Below are positions 1-8,821 of a stretch of 64,000 bases of DNA, piece by piece. Position numbers and translations under genes: made by a program. Every line of letters begins with the position of its first letter. The first letter of the stretch is position 1. Source of the stretch: Polynucleobacter sp. (GTDB lineage Bacteria > Pseudomonadota > Gammaproteobacteria > Burkholderiales > Burkholderiaceae_D); contig JAIPCX010000003.1 in assembly GCA_021737945.1 (NCBI GenBank), forward strand, positions 80,421 through 144,420. Direction: 5' to 3'. The notes beneath the pieces are model-generated. The model was not told where the DNA came from, did not search any database, and saw nothing but the letters and a program-made list of their open reading frames with translations.

Positions 1-1
1 C

Positions 2-559
2 GATTTACCATCGACGACACATTTAGTCGCCGTCGATCGTTACGGGCACGGAGTTTCGATGACGAGTACGATTGAATCAGAATTTGGTAGCAAGATTTTT
101 GTGCGTGGATTTTTATTAAATAATCAGCTAACTGATTTTTCATTACAACCTAAAGATACCTCAGGTCAGTGGGTCGCCAATCGAGTGGAAGGAGGTAAGC
201 GTCCACGCAGTACGATGGCTCCTATCATCGTCACTAAAAACAAACAGTTATTTATGCTGGTTGGATCGCCGGGCGGTAGCTCGATTATTAATTTTGTAGC
301 CAAGACCCTGATCGGTGTGATTGATTGGAATCTCAACGTCTACGAAGCGATCAAACTTCCCAACATGGGTAGTCGTAATCGCGATACCGAAATTGAGCGT
401 GGTACAGCGCTGGAATCATTGGTGCCTGCATTGCGTGAAAAGGGCCATCGAGTCAACGTATTCCCTATGCCCAGTGGCGTGCAAGCGATTGTGCGTGATT
501 CATCGGGACTGACAGGTGGCGCTGATCCGCGCCGAGAGGGCAGCGTTGCTGGTGAATGA
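2..559 (+). CDS. ggt: Gamma-glutamyltransferase, C-terminal part (gene begins before the window)
   Basis: The reading frame is open from base 2 to the TGA at 557-559. It encodes almost exactly the small subunit of a gamma-glutamyltransferase, the periplasmic N-terminal-nucleophile enzyme that cleaves glutathione and other gamma-glutamyl compounds. The family's autoprocessing site and nucleophile is the first Thr of a TTH motif; here STTHLVAVD puts that Thr codon at bases 14-16. Also visible are FGSK, LLNNQLTDFS and LVGSPGGSSI, the last being the small-subunit glycine-rich oxyanion region. The large subunit lies upstream and cannot be judged. An internal ATG at 59 is not the real start, because the catalytic Thr lies before it. 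Confidence 0.93.
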   Translation, partial: DLPSTTHLVAVDRYGHGVSMTSTIESEFGSKIFVRGFLLNNQLTDFSLQPKDTSGQWVANRVEGGKRPRSTMAPIIVTKNKQLFMLVGSPGGSSIINFVAKTLIGVIDWNLNVYEAIKLPNMGSRNRDTEIERGTALESLVPALREKGHRVNVFPMPSGVQAIVRDSSGLTGGADPRREGSVAGE

Positions 560-572
560 GCAACGCTGTTTT
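541..572 (+). terminator. Rho-independent terminator overlapping the ggt stop codon
   Basis: CAGCGTTGCT (541-550) pairs perfectly with AGCAACGCTG (559-568) across an 8-nt loop and is followed by TTTT. The ggt TGA (557-559) sits at the loop edge, so termination is packed into the last codons of the gene. It also separates ggt from the convergent kup, whose stop is at 591. Confidence 0.8.
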
Positions 573-590
573 GATTTACGTAATGTAGAG

Positions 591-2534
591 TTAGATTTCT
601 ATTTTGGTGCCGAGTTCGACAACGCGATTTGGTGGAATTCTAAAAAAATCGGAAGGCTTGGCTGCGTTTTGCATCATCCAAGCAAACAAACGCTCGCGCC
701 AAATCGCCATGCCCGGCAAGTTACTCGGAACCACCGTATCGCGTGCAAGAAAGAACGACGTATCAGCAAGTTCCAGTTTCATTCCAGTTTGTGTTTCAAG
801 TAAAGCCATTACGCGATTAATGTCTGGCGTTTCTTTGAATCCATGTACCGCACGCACAATAAATACATTGCCGCCGAGCTCTTTGACAGTCAGTCGCTCT
901 TCGTCTTTAACGTAGGGCACATCCCAAATCGATAATTTTAAAAACAGTACGCGCTCATGCAATACGCGATTGTGTTTTAGATTGTGAAGCAAAGCGACTG
1001 GAACGAAATCAATATGCGCAGTTAAAAAAACCGCTGTTCCCTCAACGCGATGAGGGGGGTGGGCCAGTAGTGCAGAAACAAATTCTGGCAAGCGAATAGA
1101 ATCTGCTTCGACCCGCTCTCTCAGTAGGCGTCGTCCTTTATGCCAGGTGGTCAGCATCAGGAAGCAGATAGCACCTAAACCTAATGGGTACCAGCCGCCA
1201 TCTTTTACCTTGATTAAATTGGCGGTCCAGAAAGAAAAATCAACAATAAAAAATAAGCTAACCAGCAAAATCACCAAGACGGGTTTGATCTTCCACTCGT
1301 TGTACATCACCACGGCCAGCATGGTGGTGGTGATGAGCATCGTCGTCGTCACCGAAATACCATACGCAGCAGCTAAATTACCTGACTCTTTAAATTGAAT
1401 CACCGTAAAAATGACTAAAGCAAGTAAGGCCCAATTCACCATAGGCATGTATATTTGACCGCGCTCAGTTTCTGAGGTGTGCAGAATTTCCATGCGCGGT
1501 AAAAGTCCGAGCAAGATACCTTGATTAGCTAGGGAAAACGCGCCAGAGATCACTGCTTGTGATGCAATTACTGTTGCTAATGCCGCCAAACCCACCATGG
1601 GCCAGAGTGCCCATTCAGGTGCCATTAGATAGAAAGGGTTTTCTATAGCTTGTGGATTAGATAGAACCAGTGCGCCTTGTCCAAAATAATTCGCCAGAAG
1701 GGCAGGTAGTGCTACGAATAACCAAGCCATGCGAACCGGCTTGCGTCCAAAGTGACCCATGTCGAGGTACAACGCTTCAACGCCCGTTACACACAGTACA
1801 ACTGACCCCATGACGATATACGCTTGCAAAGCGTGTTCTTGGATGTAGGCAACCGCGTACAGTGGCGACACCGCAGCTAATATTTGTGGATTATCATAAA
1901 TATTCACTACGCCCAAAATAGCGAGTACCGTAAACCAAATCACCATGATGGGACCAAACAAGCGTCCTACTGCGGCCGTGCCATAGCTTTGGACATAAAA
2001 AAGAAGACTAACAATGACTAAGGTGAGTGGAATCACATAGCGCTTTAGATCAGGCGCGATCACTTCAAGACCCTCAATCGCCGAGAGCACAGAAATGGCT
2101 GGAGTAATTACCGATTCGCCTAGCAACATACAAGCGCCTAATGCGCCCAACATAAGCAAACCCGCTGAGATTTTTTTTCTATCAGAACGCGTTGCACGTA
2201 ATGCGAGTGCCATTAGTGATAGCACGCCTCCTTCACCGTTGTTATCAGCGCGTAAAACAAATACGACATACTTTACGGTGACGATCAAAATCAATGACCA
2301 AAAAATCATCGAAATGATACCCATCACCGCGGCGGATGAGTAGGGGATGCCGTGCTCTGGGCTGAAACATTCTTTTAGAGCGTATAGCGGGCTAGTACCA
2401 ATGTCGCCAAACACGACACCAATCGCCGCTAAGACTAAAACCGAGGTTGGTGCGTTAGCGTGATCGCTAGTCGCCGATACGCGTACCGGATCCATGATCG
2501 ATGAATTTGAAAATTCGGGATTACTAATTGACAC
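591..2534 (-). CDS. kup: Low-affinity K+ transporter Kup
   Basis: The 647-residue protein is an inner-membrane potassium uptake permease of the KUP/HAK/KT family, thought to work as a K+/H+ symporter. The diagnostic N-terminal [16 protein letters not shown] occurs at the first membrane segment, followed by about twelve hydrophobic segments and a cytosolic tail of roughly 170 residues, the normal architecture and length. The start chosen is GTG (2532-2534) because AGGA lies 7 nt upstream. An in-frame ATG at 2493-2495 would remove 13 residues before the conserved part. It is convergent with ggt, and the upstream glycosyltransferase gene is about 100 nt away on the same strand. Confidence 0.95.
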   Translation of the reverse strand: MSISNPEFSNSSIMDPVRVSATSDHANAPTSVLVLAAIGVVFGDIGTSPLYALKECFSPEHGIPYSSAAVMGIISMIFWSLILIVTVKYVVFVLRADNNGEGGVLSLMALALRATRSDRKKISAGLLMLGALGACMLLGESVITPAISVLSAIEGLEVIAPDLKRYVIPLTLVIVSLLFYVQSYGTAAVGRLFGPIMVIWFTVLAILGVVNIYDNPQILAAVSPLYAVAYIQEHALQAYIVMGSVVLCVTGVEALYLDMGHFGRKPVRMAWLFVALPALLANYFGQGALVLSNPQAIENPFYLMAPEWALWPMVGLAALATVIASQAVISGAFSLANQGILLGLLPRMEILHTSETERGQIYMPMVNWALLALVIFTVIQFKESGNLAAAYGISVTTTMLITTTMLAVVMYNEWKIKPVLVILLVSLFFIVDFSFWTANLIKVKDGGWYPLGLGAICFLMLTTWHKGRRLLRERVEADSIRLPEFVSALLAHPPHRVEGTAVFLTAHIDFVPVALLHNLKHNRVLHERVLFLKLSIWDVPYVKDEERLTVKELGGNVFIVRAVHGFKETPDINRVMALLETQTGMKLELADTSFFLARDTVVPSNLPGMAIWRERLFAWMMQNAAKPSDFFRIPPNRVVELGTKIEI

Positions 2535-2638
2535 GGTGAGATCCTAAATCGTGGTTATTTGATACATAAAAAACTGAACCTATGGCTTTGCTAGCAAAAC
2601 AGACGACGTATTTTTTTACTTCTTTATCAGGAAGGATT

Positions 2639-4216
2639 TTAATTTTTACTGCAACCAAGGGATGGTAATAAAGGTGTAATTCTTAATAAAACATAACCGC
2701 CGCTAATGGCCACAGGCTCTAGGGACTGGAGTTCCTTGCTGTTGCTGAAGTAGCCCTCTGGTGAGACTGCCCATGTCACGGGATTAGCACATAAAATTTT
2801 GCTCATATCAGACATTTTTACCAATACTTTTTCACCCACGGTCGGTCGAAATCGTGCGGCATCAGCCAACTCTTTTGGCCAGCTGTCTTTTACGATGGGC
2901 TCATCCCATTTATCGATGACGATACTAGGCTGAAGCAAACGCGCATAAAAAGAAAAATCAAAACGAAAAGTTTGTAAAAAAACGAGTGGTTCAGTTGGTG
3001 CAGCATTTTTTTGATAGGCCTGAGCTAATGCTTTGGATGAAACATTTTCAGCACGCGAAATTGCAACGAGGGCACCCAAGCATAATCCTGCAGCAACGAC
3101 GACCAGAGCAAATTTTGAGCGCCAACCTAATTTTGTGCCTTGTACTAAACCTTCCGTAATCAGCGCTACTAGTGGAGGCATTACTGGGATGACATAGCCA
3201 ACCAATTTTGATGTGGGTATGGAGAAGAACAGGGTGATGACCGCAATCCAAAACCAAAATAAACTGCGCAACTGAACAACGCTGGTATCTTGTAATTCAT
3301 TGCGACGAGTTAATCCCCAGCGTGCTAGCAGCCATGGCGACCAGGGGAGTGAGGTTAAAGCGATAACAGCCAGATAAAACCAAAAAGGTTGCGCGTTATT
3401 GAAAGCACTTTGCGAGAAGCGCTGGAAGTGCTGATATACGAAGAAGTAATGGAAAAAATCTGGAAACTTCTGTTGCATCAACAAAAACCAAGGTGCGGCC
3501 GTGACAAAAAATAGGAGTGGGCCCGGCCACCAAAATAATTTGGGAATGACACGCCAACGATTTTCAAACAAAAGCCAAAAAAATATAACACCACCGGGTA
3601 GTACGATGCCGATCAAACCTTTGGAGAGTAAACCTAGCGCAGCACAAATCCATCCCCCGATTAATTGCATGCGCCAGGGTTGGGTAGCTTGCAGGGATAA
3701 CACTGCGTCGGCGGTGAGTGCAATCGCCATGCTAATGAAACCAGCCACTAGCATGTCATGATTGGCGTATTGCGCCCCGCCATAAAATAAAGGAGTGGTA
3801 GCGAGAATTAATAGATACCAGCGCGAGATGCTGTGCGACATCCAGCGTCGAATCAAAAGATAGGCTGCTCCCGCGCTGAGCATCGCGCCCAAGCATGAAG
3901 CTAGTCGCGCAGCCCATTCAATAGTGCCAAACAGTGATAGCGATACTGCCGTGAGCCAGTAAAAAAGCGGCGGCTTATGAAAATACGGTAAACCATTAAG
4001 CGTCGGTGTGAGCCAATCACCTGAGCGCACCATTTCCCAGGCGACGCCTACGTAGCGACCTTCATCGGGCAGCGACAAGGTGCGAGCCCAACCGGTGGCA
4101 AGCAACCACAACAACAATAAAAACCCCACCAGCAGCGGCTCGGGCAGCGACAGCAGTCGTCTTACCAAGGGCAAGTGGGTCGAGTTGGAATCAGCGGTTG
4201 AGCTGTGGCGCTGCAT
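2639..4216 (-). CDS. ArnT/PMT-like membrane glycosyltransferase (GT83-type)
   Basis: The 525-residue polytopic inner-membrane protein resembles the ArnT/dolichyl-phosphate-mannose mannosyltransferase superfamily. These GT-C enzymes move a sugar from a polyprenyl-phosphate donor to lipid A or another cell-envelope acceptor. The first periplasmic loop carries the family's acidic motif in LPDEGRY, then GDWLTPTLNGLPYFHKPPL, typical of ArnT-like proteins. About ten to twelve hydrophobic segments follow, then a soluble C-terminal domain of roughly 130 residues. No other lipid A or undecaprenyl-sugar gene is nearby, so donor and acceptor cannot be named. It may be co-transcribed with kup. Confidence 0.8.
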   Translation of the reverse strand: MQRHSSTADSNSTHLPLVRRLLSLPEPLLVGFLLLLWLLATGWARTLSLPDEGRYVGVAWEMVRSGDWLTPTLNGLPYFHKPPLFYWLTAVSLSLFGTIEWAARLASCLGAMLSAGAAYLLIRRWMSHSISRWYLLILATTPLFYGGAQYANHDMLVAGFISMAIALTADAVLSLQATQPWRMQLIGGWICAALGLLSKGLIGIVLPGGVIFFWLLFENRWRVIPKLFWWPGPLLFFVTAAPWFLLMQQKFPDFFHYFFVYQHFQRFSQSAFNNAQPFWFYLAVIALTSLPWSPWLLARWGLTRRNELQDTSVVQLRSLFWFWIAVITLFFSIPTSKLVGYVIPVMPPLVALITEGLVQGTKLGWRSKFALVVVAAGLCLGALVAISRAENVSSKALAQAYQKNAAPTEPLVFLQTFRFDFSFYARLLQPSIVIDKWDEPIVKDSWPKELADAARFRPTVGEKVLVKMSDMSKILCANPVTWAVSPEGYFSNSKELQSLEPVAISGGYVLLRITPLLPSLGCSKN

Positions 4217-4474
4217 TTGTAATGCTCGGCATTTGGGAGTGCCAGCGTCTGGTAGACGGTAGCTTCATGAGGTAACGCTAAAAGAAAAGCATTATATATC
4301 CCTGCAGCCCTATGTCGCGGAAAAAGGCGGGGCCTGAGGAGCTGCGGTTATTCCTGCCTATCCCTTCCTAAGCTAGGGATTTCGGGCGGCAATTGCCCCT
4401 TCAAAAAATGCAAATAGTCGGCGCGGACGTCGTGCTGGAAAATGCTACTTTGAAGAATATTTACTGGGTAATCT

Positions 4475-5335
4475 ATGAGTCTGCCACCGCTGGATCTTGA
4501 TTTATTGCAGCAATGGGTCGGTCGAAGCGAGACGCGCGATGATTTGATTCACGTCGCGGCTGTCAATGCGATGGCGGCCACCTTGGATAAAGAGCAGAAC
4601 TTGACTGCCGGTAATCCATTGCCATTGCTGTGGCATTGGTTATTTTTCTGGGCGGTGAGTCCGGCATCTGGTATTGGGCCTGATGGTCATCCCAAGCGGG
4701 GTGGTTTTTTGCCGCCAGTCGAGCTGCCGCGCCGCATGTGGGCCGGTGGGCGCTTGAAATTCGACAGCGATTTACCGGTCGCATCGGAAGCCAAACGCGT
4801 TTCGCGCATCAAAGCCATCGACGTTAAGGCAGGCAACAGCGGTCGACTCGCCTTTGTGACAGTGGTTCATGAAATTGGTACTCATGGCAAGGTCGCGATT
4901 TATGAAGAGCACGACATTGTGTATCGCGATAATCCTCAGCCAGGTACGGCACCAGCCGCCGCCAAGGCTGCGCCTATCGATGCTGATTGGTCACGCACCA
5001 TTACACCGGATCCGGTGCTATTGTTTCGCTATTCCGCGTTAACATTCAATGGGCATAGAATTCATTACGATCGTAGTTACACCACCGATGTCGAAGGTTA
5101 TCCCGGTTTAATCGTTCATGGACCATTGATTGCCACCATGCTGATGGAACTATTGTGTGCGCAGGTACCGCAACAACGCGTGCGTGAGTTTAGCTTTCGA
5201 GCAGTTAGTCCTACCTTTGATACCGATACCTTTAGTGTGAACGGTAAATTGAGCGCCGATGGTCACGAAGCGCAACTGTGGGCAGCCAATGCTCGCGGTG
5301 AACTAACGATGCAAGCGACAGCCGTATTGGGCTGA
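4475..5335 (+). CDS. Hot-dog enoyl-CoA hydratase, mesaconyl-C4-CoA hydratase-like (Meh/Ich type)
   Basis: The 286-residue protein has an N-terminal degenerate hot-dog half with PPVELPRRMWAGG near residues 80-92. A C-terminal MaoC-type half carries the hydratase signature: NGHRIHYD at residues 192-199 and VHGP at 214-217. Enzymes of this two-domain shape hydrate mesaconyl-C4-CoA (Meh), 3-methylfumaryl-CoA or itaconyl-CoA. The next genes are a class III CoA-transferase and a CoA-ester lyase, which favours formation of citramalyl-CoA. It is first in a four-gene operon (40 nt to the next gene). Which C5 acid is the true substrate cannot be read from the sequence. Confidence 0.75.
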   Translation: MSLPPLDLDLLQQWVGRSETRDDLIHVAAVNAMAATLDKEQNLTAGNPLPLLWHWLFFWAVSPASGIGPDGHPKRGGFLPPVELPRRMWAGGRLKFDSDLPVASEAKRVSRIKAIDVKAGNSGRLAFVTVVHEIGTHGKVAIYEEHDIVYRDNPQPGTAPAAAKAAPIDADWSRTITPDPVLLFRYSALTFNGHRIHYDRSYTTDVEGYPGLIVHGPLIATMLMELLCAQVPQQRVREFSFRAVSPTFDTDTFSVNGKLSADGHEAQLWAANARGELTMQATAVLG

Positions 5336-5375
5336 TTTATTAGCCTGATCGCGAAAAAGAATCACAGGAATTTGC

Positions 5376-6554
5376 ATGCGACCTTTAGATGGAATCAAAG
5401 TAATCACGCTCGAGCACGCTATTGCTGCGCCTTTTTGTACGCGTCAGCTCGCTGATTTAGGTGCGCGTGTCATTAAAATCGAACGGCCCGGTGTGGGTGA
5501 TTTTGCGCGCGCCTATGACGAACGTGTCAGCGGTATGGCTTCACATTTTGTATGGACGAATCGTTCCAAAGAAAGTCTGACGCTCGATGTGAAGCACGAC
5601 GAAGCACGCGTGATACTGCATCGCTTGTTAGCCGATGCCGATGTGCTGGTTCAAAACCTTGCCCCCGGCGCAGCAGCACGTTTAGGTTTGTCGTTTGCTG
5701 ATTTGCATGCCGTGTATCCAAAATTAATCGTCTGTGACATTTCAGGCTATGGCTCGGATGGCCCATATCGCGACAAAAAAGCCTACGATTTGCTCATACA
5801 AAGCGAATCCGGTTTTTTATCCGTCACCGGCACGCCAGAAGAACCTTCCAAAGCCGGTTGCTCAGTTGCGGATATCGCTGCGGGTATGTACGCCTACACG
5901 AATATTTTGGCGGCACTCATTCAGCGCGGTAAAACAGGTGAGGGCTGCCACATCGATGTGTCCATGCTTGAGAGTATGGTCGAGTGGATGAATTTTCCTA
6001 TGTACTACGCCTACGATGGTGCGCCACCGCCGGTGCGTGCGGGCGCATCGCATGCCACGATTTATCCTTACGGGCCGTTTCCTTCTGGTGATGGCAAAAC
6101 AGTCATGTTGGGATTGCAAAACGAGCGGGAATGGGTCACGTTTTGTGAGCAGGTGTTGCAGCAACCCGCATTAGCAACCGATGCACGGTTTTCATCGAAC
6201 AGTTTGCGTAGCAACGCGCGCAAAGCCTTGTACGCCATCGTAAGCGACGCATTTTCTGCCTTAACAGCAGAGCAAGTGACTGAACGATTAGAAAATGCGC
6301 AGATCGCTAATGCGCGTTTAAATGATATGAAAGATATATGGGAGCACGCTCAGTTACGCGCGCGTGAGCGTTGGACTGAAGTTGCGACGCCGGTTGGGCC
6401 AATACCTGCCTTACTGCCGCCCGGTGCGAGTTCCGGTTGGGATGCGCGTATGGATGCGATTCCTGCGCTGGGTGAGCATACTGAAGCCATCTTGTCATCG
6501 CTGGGTTATTCATCACAAGCCATCGCTGAACTTAAAACATCAAAGGCCATCTGA
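5376..6554 (+). CDS. CaiB/BaiF class III CoA-transferase (mesaconyl-CoA C1-C4 transferase-like)
   Basis: The 392-residue protein is a full-length family III CoA-transferase: N-terminal PLDGIKVITLE, LADLGARVIKIERPG, then ADIAAGMYA with the expected catalytic Asp at residue 166, then GEGCHIDVSMLES. Known members move CoA between carboxylates, or within mesaconyl-CoA (Mct) without a free acid. Because a Meh-like hydratase lies just before it and a citramalyl-CoA-lyase-like gene directly after it, an Mct-like or mesaconate/itaconate-activating role is inferred. Its stop codon at 6552-6554 abuts the ATG of the next gene, so translation is probably coupled. Confidence 0.8.
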   Translation: MRPLDGIKVITLEHAIAAPFCTRQLADLGARVIKIERPGVGDFARAYDERVSGMASHFVWTNRSKESLTLDVKHDEARVILHRLLADADVLVQNLAPGAAARLGLSFADLHAVYPKLIVCDISGYGSDGPYRDKKAYDLLIQSESGFLSVTGTPEEPSKAGCSVADIAAGMYAYTNILAALIQRGKTGEGCHIDVSMLESMVEWMNFPMYYAYDGAPPPVRAGASHATIYPYGPFPSGDGKTVMLGLQNEREWVTFCEQVLQQPALATDARFSSNSLRSNARKALYAIVSDAFSALTAEQVTERLENAQIANARLNDMKDIWEHAQLRARERWTEVATPVGPIPALLPPGASSGWDARMDAIPALGEHTEAILSSLGYSSQAIAELKTSKAI

Positions 6555-7349
6555 ATGTATATCCCTGCACCGGTAACCTATTTGTTTGTACCTGCCACAC
6601 GTCCTGAGCGATTTGATAAAGCGCTCGCAGCCGGTGCTGATCGGGTCATCATTGATCTGGAAGATGCTGTTGCGCCTGAAGATAAAAATTCAGCACGCGA
6701 AGCAGTAGCGGCTTGGCTTTCTAAAGATAAATCAGTCGCTATTCGTATCAACAGCGCCGATACCTCGTGGTTTGCGGATGACCTTGCGCTGTGTGCTCGC
6801 GAGGGTGTGGCTGAAATTATCTTGCCTAAGGCTGGCGAGCTAGCTGATGTAAAAAGGGTGGCCGCCGCCGGTGCAAAAGCAGTCAAGCTACTCATCGAAA
6901 GTGCTCAGGGCATCAAACATATTAATCAACTTTCACAACAAGAGCGTGTTAAGCGATTAATTTTCGGCAGTATCGATTTTTGTGTGGATATGGGCATTGA
7001 AGGCGATGATAGAGAACTAGATTACTTTCGTTCCCAAATCGTTTTAGCTTCGCGACTTGCTGAATTAGCCCCACCCGTGGATGGCGTTACCACTGCGATT
7101 GAAGACGTAGGCATTTTGGAAGCCGATACCTTGCGCGGAAAACGTTTTGGTTTCGGGGCTAAGTTGTGCATCCACCCCAAACAGGTAGCCACTGTGAATG
7201 CCTCGTATCGGCCGTCTGTTGACGAGTTGGCATGGGCCCGCCGCGTAATTGAGGCGGCCGGCTCGGCCGGAGGCGCCGCAGTACAGGTCGATGGTCGCAT
7301 GGTCGATAAGCCGGTTTTGATTCGGGCTGAGCGCATCCTGGCTCAATGA
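6555..7349 (+). CDS. HpcH/HpaI-family CoA-ester lyase (citramalyl-CoA/malyl-CoA lyase-like)
   Basis: The 264-residue protein belongs to the citrate-lyase-beta/malyl-CoA lyase group. Visible family features are LFVPATRPERFDKA, VIIDLEDAV (Glu36-Asp37), Arg64, and the Mg-binding pair Glu115 (LLIES) and Asp141 (FGSIDF). These enzymes cleave (S)-citramalyl-CoA to acetyl-CoA plus pyruvate, or malyl-CoA to acetyl-CoA plus glyoxylate. Its position right after the CoA-transferase, with no intergenic base, supports the citramalyl-CoA assignment. The substrate split between malyl- and citramalyl-CoA is not decidable from sequence alone. Confidence 0.8.
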   Translation: MYIPAPVTYLFVPATRPERFDKALAAGADRVIIDLEDAVAPEDKNSAREAVAAWLSKDKSVAIRINSADTSWFADDLALCAREGVAEIILPKAGELADVKRVAAAGAKAVKLLIESAQGIKHINQLSQQERVKRLIFGSIDFCVDMGIEGDDRELDYFRSQIVLASRLAELAPPVDGVTTAIEDVGILEADTLRGKRFGFGAKLCIHPKQVATVNASYRPSVDELAWARRVIEAAGSAGGAAVQVDGRMVDKPVLIRAERILAQ

Positions 7350-7391
7350 CAAAAATAATTTTCTCAAAGTCATTTTTTAAGCGAGGCATTA

Positions 7392-8735
7392 ATGAATCTT
7401 CACGCTAAGCTGATGCAGCGTGCAGCAGAAGGGAAACCTGTGCGTGTCGGCATGATTGGTGCCGGCAAGTTTGGGTCTATGTATTTGTCGCAAGTCCCGC
7501 GCACACCCGGTCTGCATATGGTCGGTATCGCTGATCTATCACCTGATCGAGCGAAAGCCGCGTTACGTAATGTGGGCTGGAAGGATGAAGCGTTTTCAGC
7601 GACATCACTTGAGCAAGCTGCTAAAAATGGTAATACCGCCATCATCGATGACGGTATGGCACTGATCACATCACCACACATCGACATCATCATTGATTCA
7701 ACCGGTAATCCTGCGATTGGTATTGCCCATGTGTTGGCTTGCTGCGAACATGGCAAACACATTGTGATGGTGAATGTGGAAGCCGATGCACTCGCCGGTC
7801 CGCTTTTAAAGCGTCGTGCCGATGAAGCAGGCATTATTTATTCCTTGGCCTACGGCGATCAGCCTGCATTAATTTGTGAAATGGTGGATTGGGCACGTGC
7901 GGCCGGTTTTTCAGTCGTGGCCGCAGGTAAGGGCACGAAATATCTACCTACCTATCATTCATCAACACCCGACACCGTATGGCAGCACTATGGGCTAACG
8001 CCGGACGATGCGGCGCGCGGCGGTATGAATGCGCAGATGTTTAATAGCTTTTTAGATGGCACCAAGAGTGCGATTGAAATGGCTTCAGTAGCGAATGCCA
8101 CCGGATTATCTGCTCCGCATGGCCTTCGATTTCCACCGGTGGGTGTCGATGATTTAGCGCGCGTACTGCGTCCTGTTTCTGATGGCGGCATTCTCGATGT
8201 GCGCGGTCAGGTCGAAGTTATTTCTAGTGTTGAACGCGATACGCGACCCGTATTTCGCGATTTGCGTTGGGGTGTATACGTCACCTTTGCAGCTGATAGC
8301 GAGTACGTGGCACGCTGCTTCAAAGAATACGGATTGATTACGGACCCTAGTGGTCAATACTCGTCGATGTACAAGCCGTTTCATTTGATTGGACTTGAAT
8401 TAGGTATTACCGTCGCATCGATCGGTGTGCGTGAAGAATCGACTGGTGCACCGATTTGCTGGAATGGCGACGTTGTCGCTACAGCTAAACGTGATCTCGC
8501 TGCCGGTGAAGTGTTGGATGGCGAAGGTGGCTTTACTGTCTACGGCAAACTCTTACCCGCTAGTGAATCGATTGCTTTAGGTGGCTTGCCTTTAGGCCTG
8601 GCACATGGCGTTAAATTAGTGCGGCCTGTAAAAGCTGGAGCAGCGGTGGGTTGGGATGATGTTGCGTTTGATGCTCAATCGACGGCGGTGAAATTCCGTC
8701 GTGAGATGGAGACTCAGTTCGGCAGCAAAAAATAA
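7392..8735 (+). CDS. NAD(P)-dependent oxidoreductase with C-terminal SAF domain
   Basis: The 447-residue protein has an N-terminal Rossmann fold with GAGKFG at residues 23-28, like homoserine dehydrogenase and Gfo/Idh/MocA enzymes. A SAF-type C-terminal region includes DVVATAKRDLAAGEVLDGEGG, a pattern shared with altronate dehydratase and FlgA-like proteins. Such proteins are common in proteobacterial genomes and sometimes mislabelled FlgA. It lies 42 nt after the lyase gene and ends at a strong terminator, so it probably belongs to the same operon. The substrate is not recognisable; a link to branched C5 or hydroxy-acid metabolism is inference only. Confidence 0.7.
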   Translation: MNLHAKLMQRAAEGKPVRVGMIGAGKFGSMYLSQVPRTPGLHMVGIADLSPDRAKAALRNVGWKDEAFSATSLEQAAKNGNTAIIDDGMALITSPHIDIIIDSTGNPAIGIAHVLACCEHGKHIVMVNVEADALAGPLLKRRADEAGIIYSLAYGDQPALICEMVDWARAAGFSVVAAGKGTKYLPTYHSSTPDTVWQHYGLTPDDAARGGMNAQMFNSFLDGTKSAIEMASVANATGLSAPHGLRFPPVGVDDLARVLRPVSDGGILDVRGQVEVISSVERDTRPVFRDLRWGVYVTFAADSEYVARCFKEYGLITDPSGQYSSMYKPFHLIGLELGITVASIGVREESTGAPICWNGDVVATAKRDLAAGEVLDGEGGFTVYGKLLPASESIALGGLPLGLAHGVKLVRPVKAGAAVGWDDVAFDAQSTAVKFRREMETQFGSKK

Positions 8736-8772
8736 CGCGCTGTGAATTGAAGTGCAGTGAAGTGAAACCCAC

Positions 8773-8807
8773 AAAAACTAACGGCCCGCTAGGGCCGTTA
8801 GTTTTTT
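8773..8807. terminator. Bidirectional Rho-independent terminator
   Basis: A perfect 15-bp stem, 8773-8787 with 8792-8806, is built on CTAACGGCCC/GGGCCGTTAG with a GCTA loop. It has A-runs on the left and T-runs on the right, so it can stop transcription from the C5-acid operon on + and from aceE on -. Confidence 0.92.
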
Positions 8808-8821
8808 ACGCAGATGATGTC

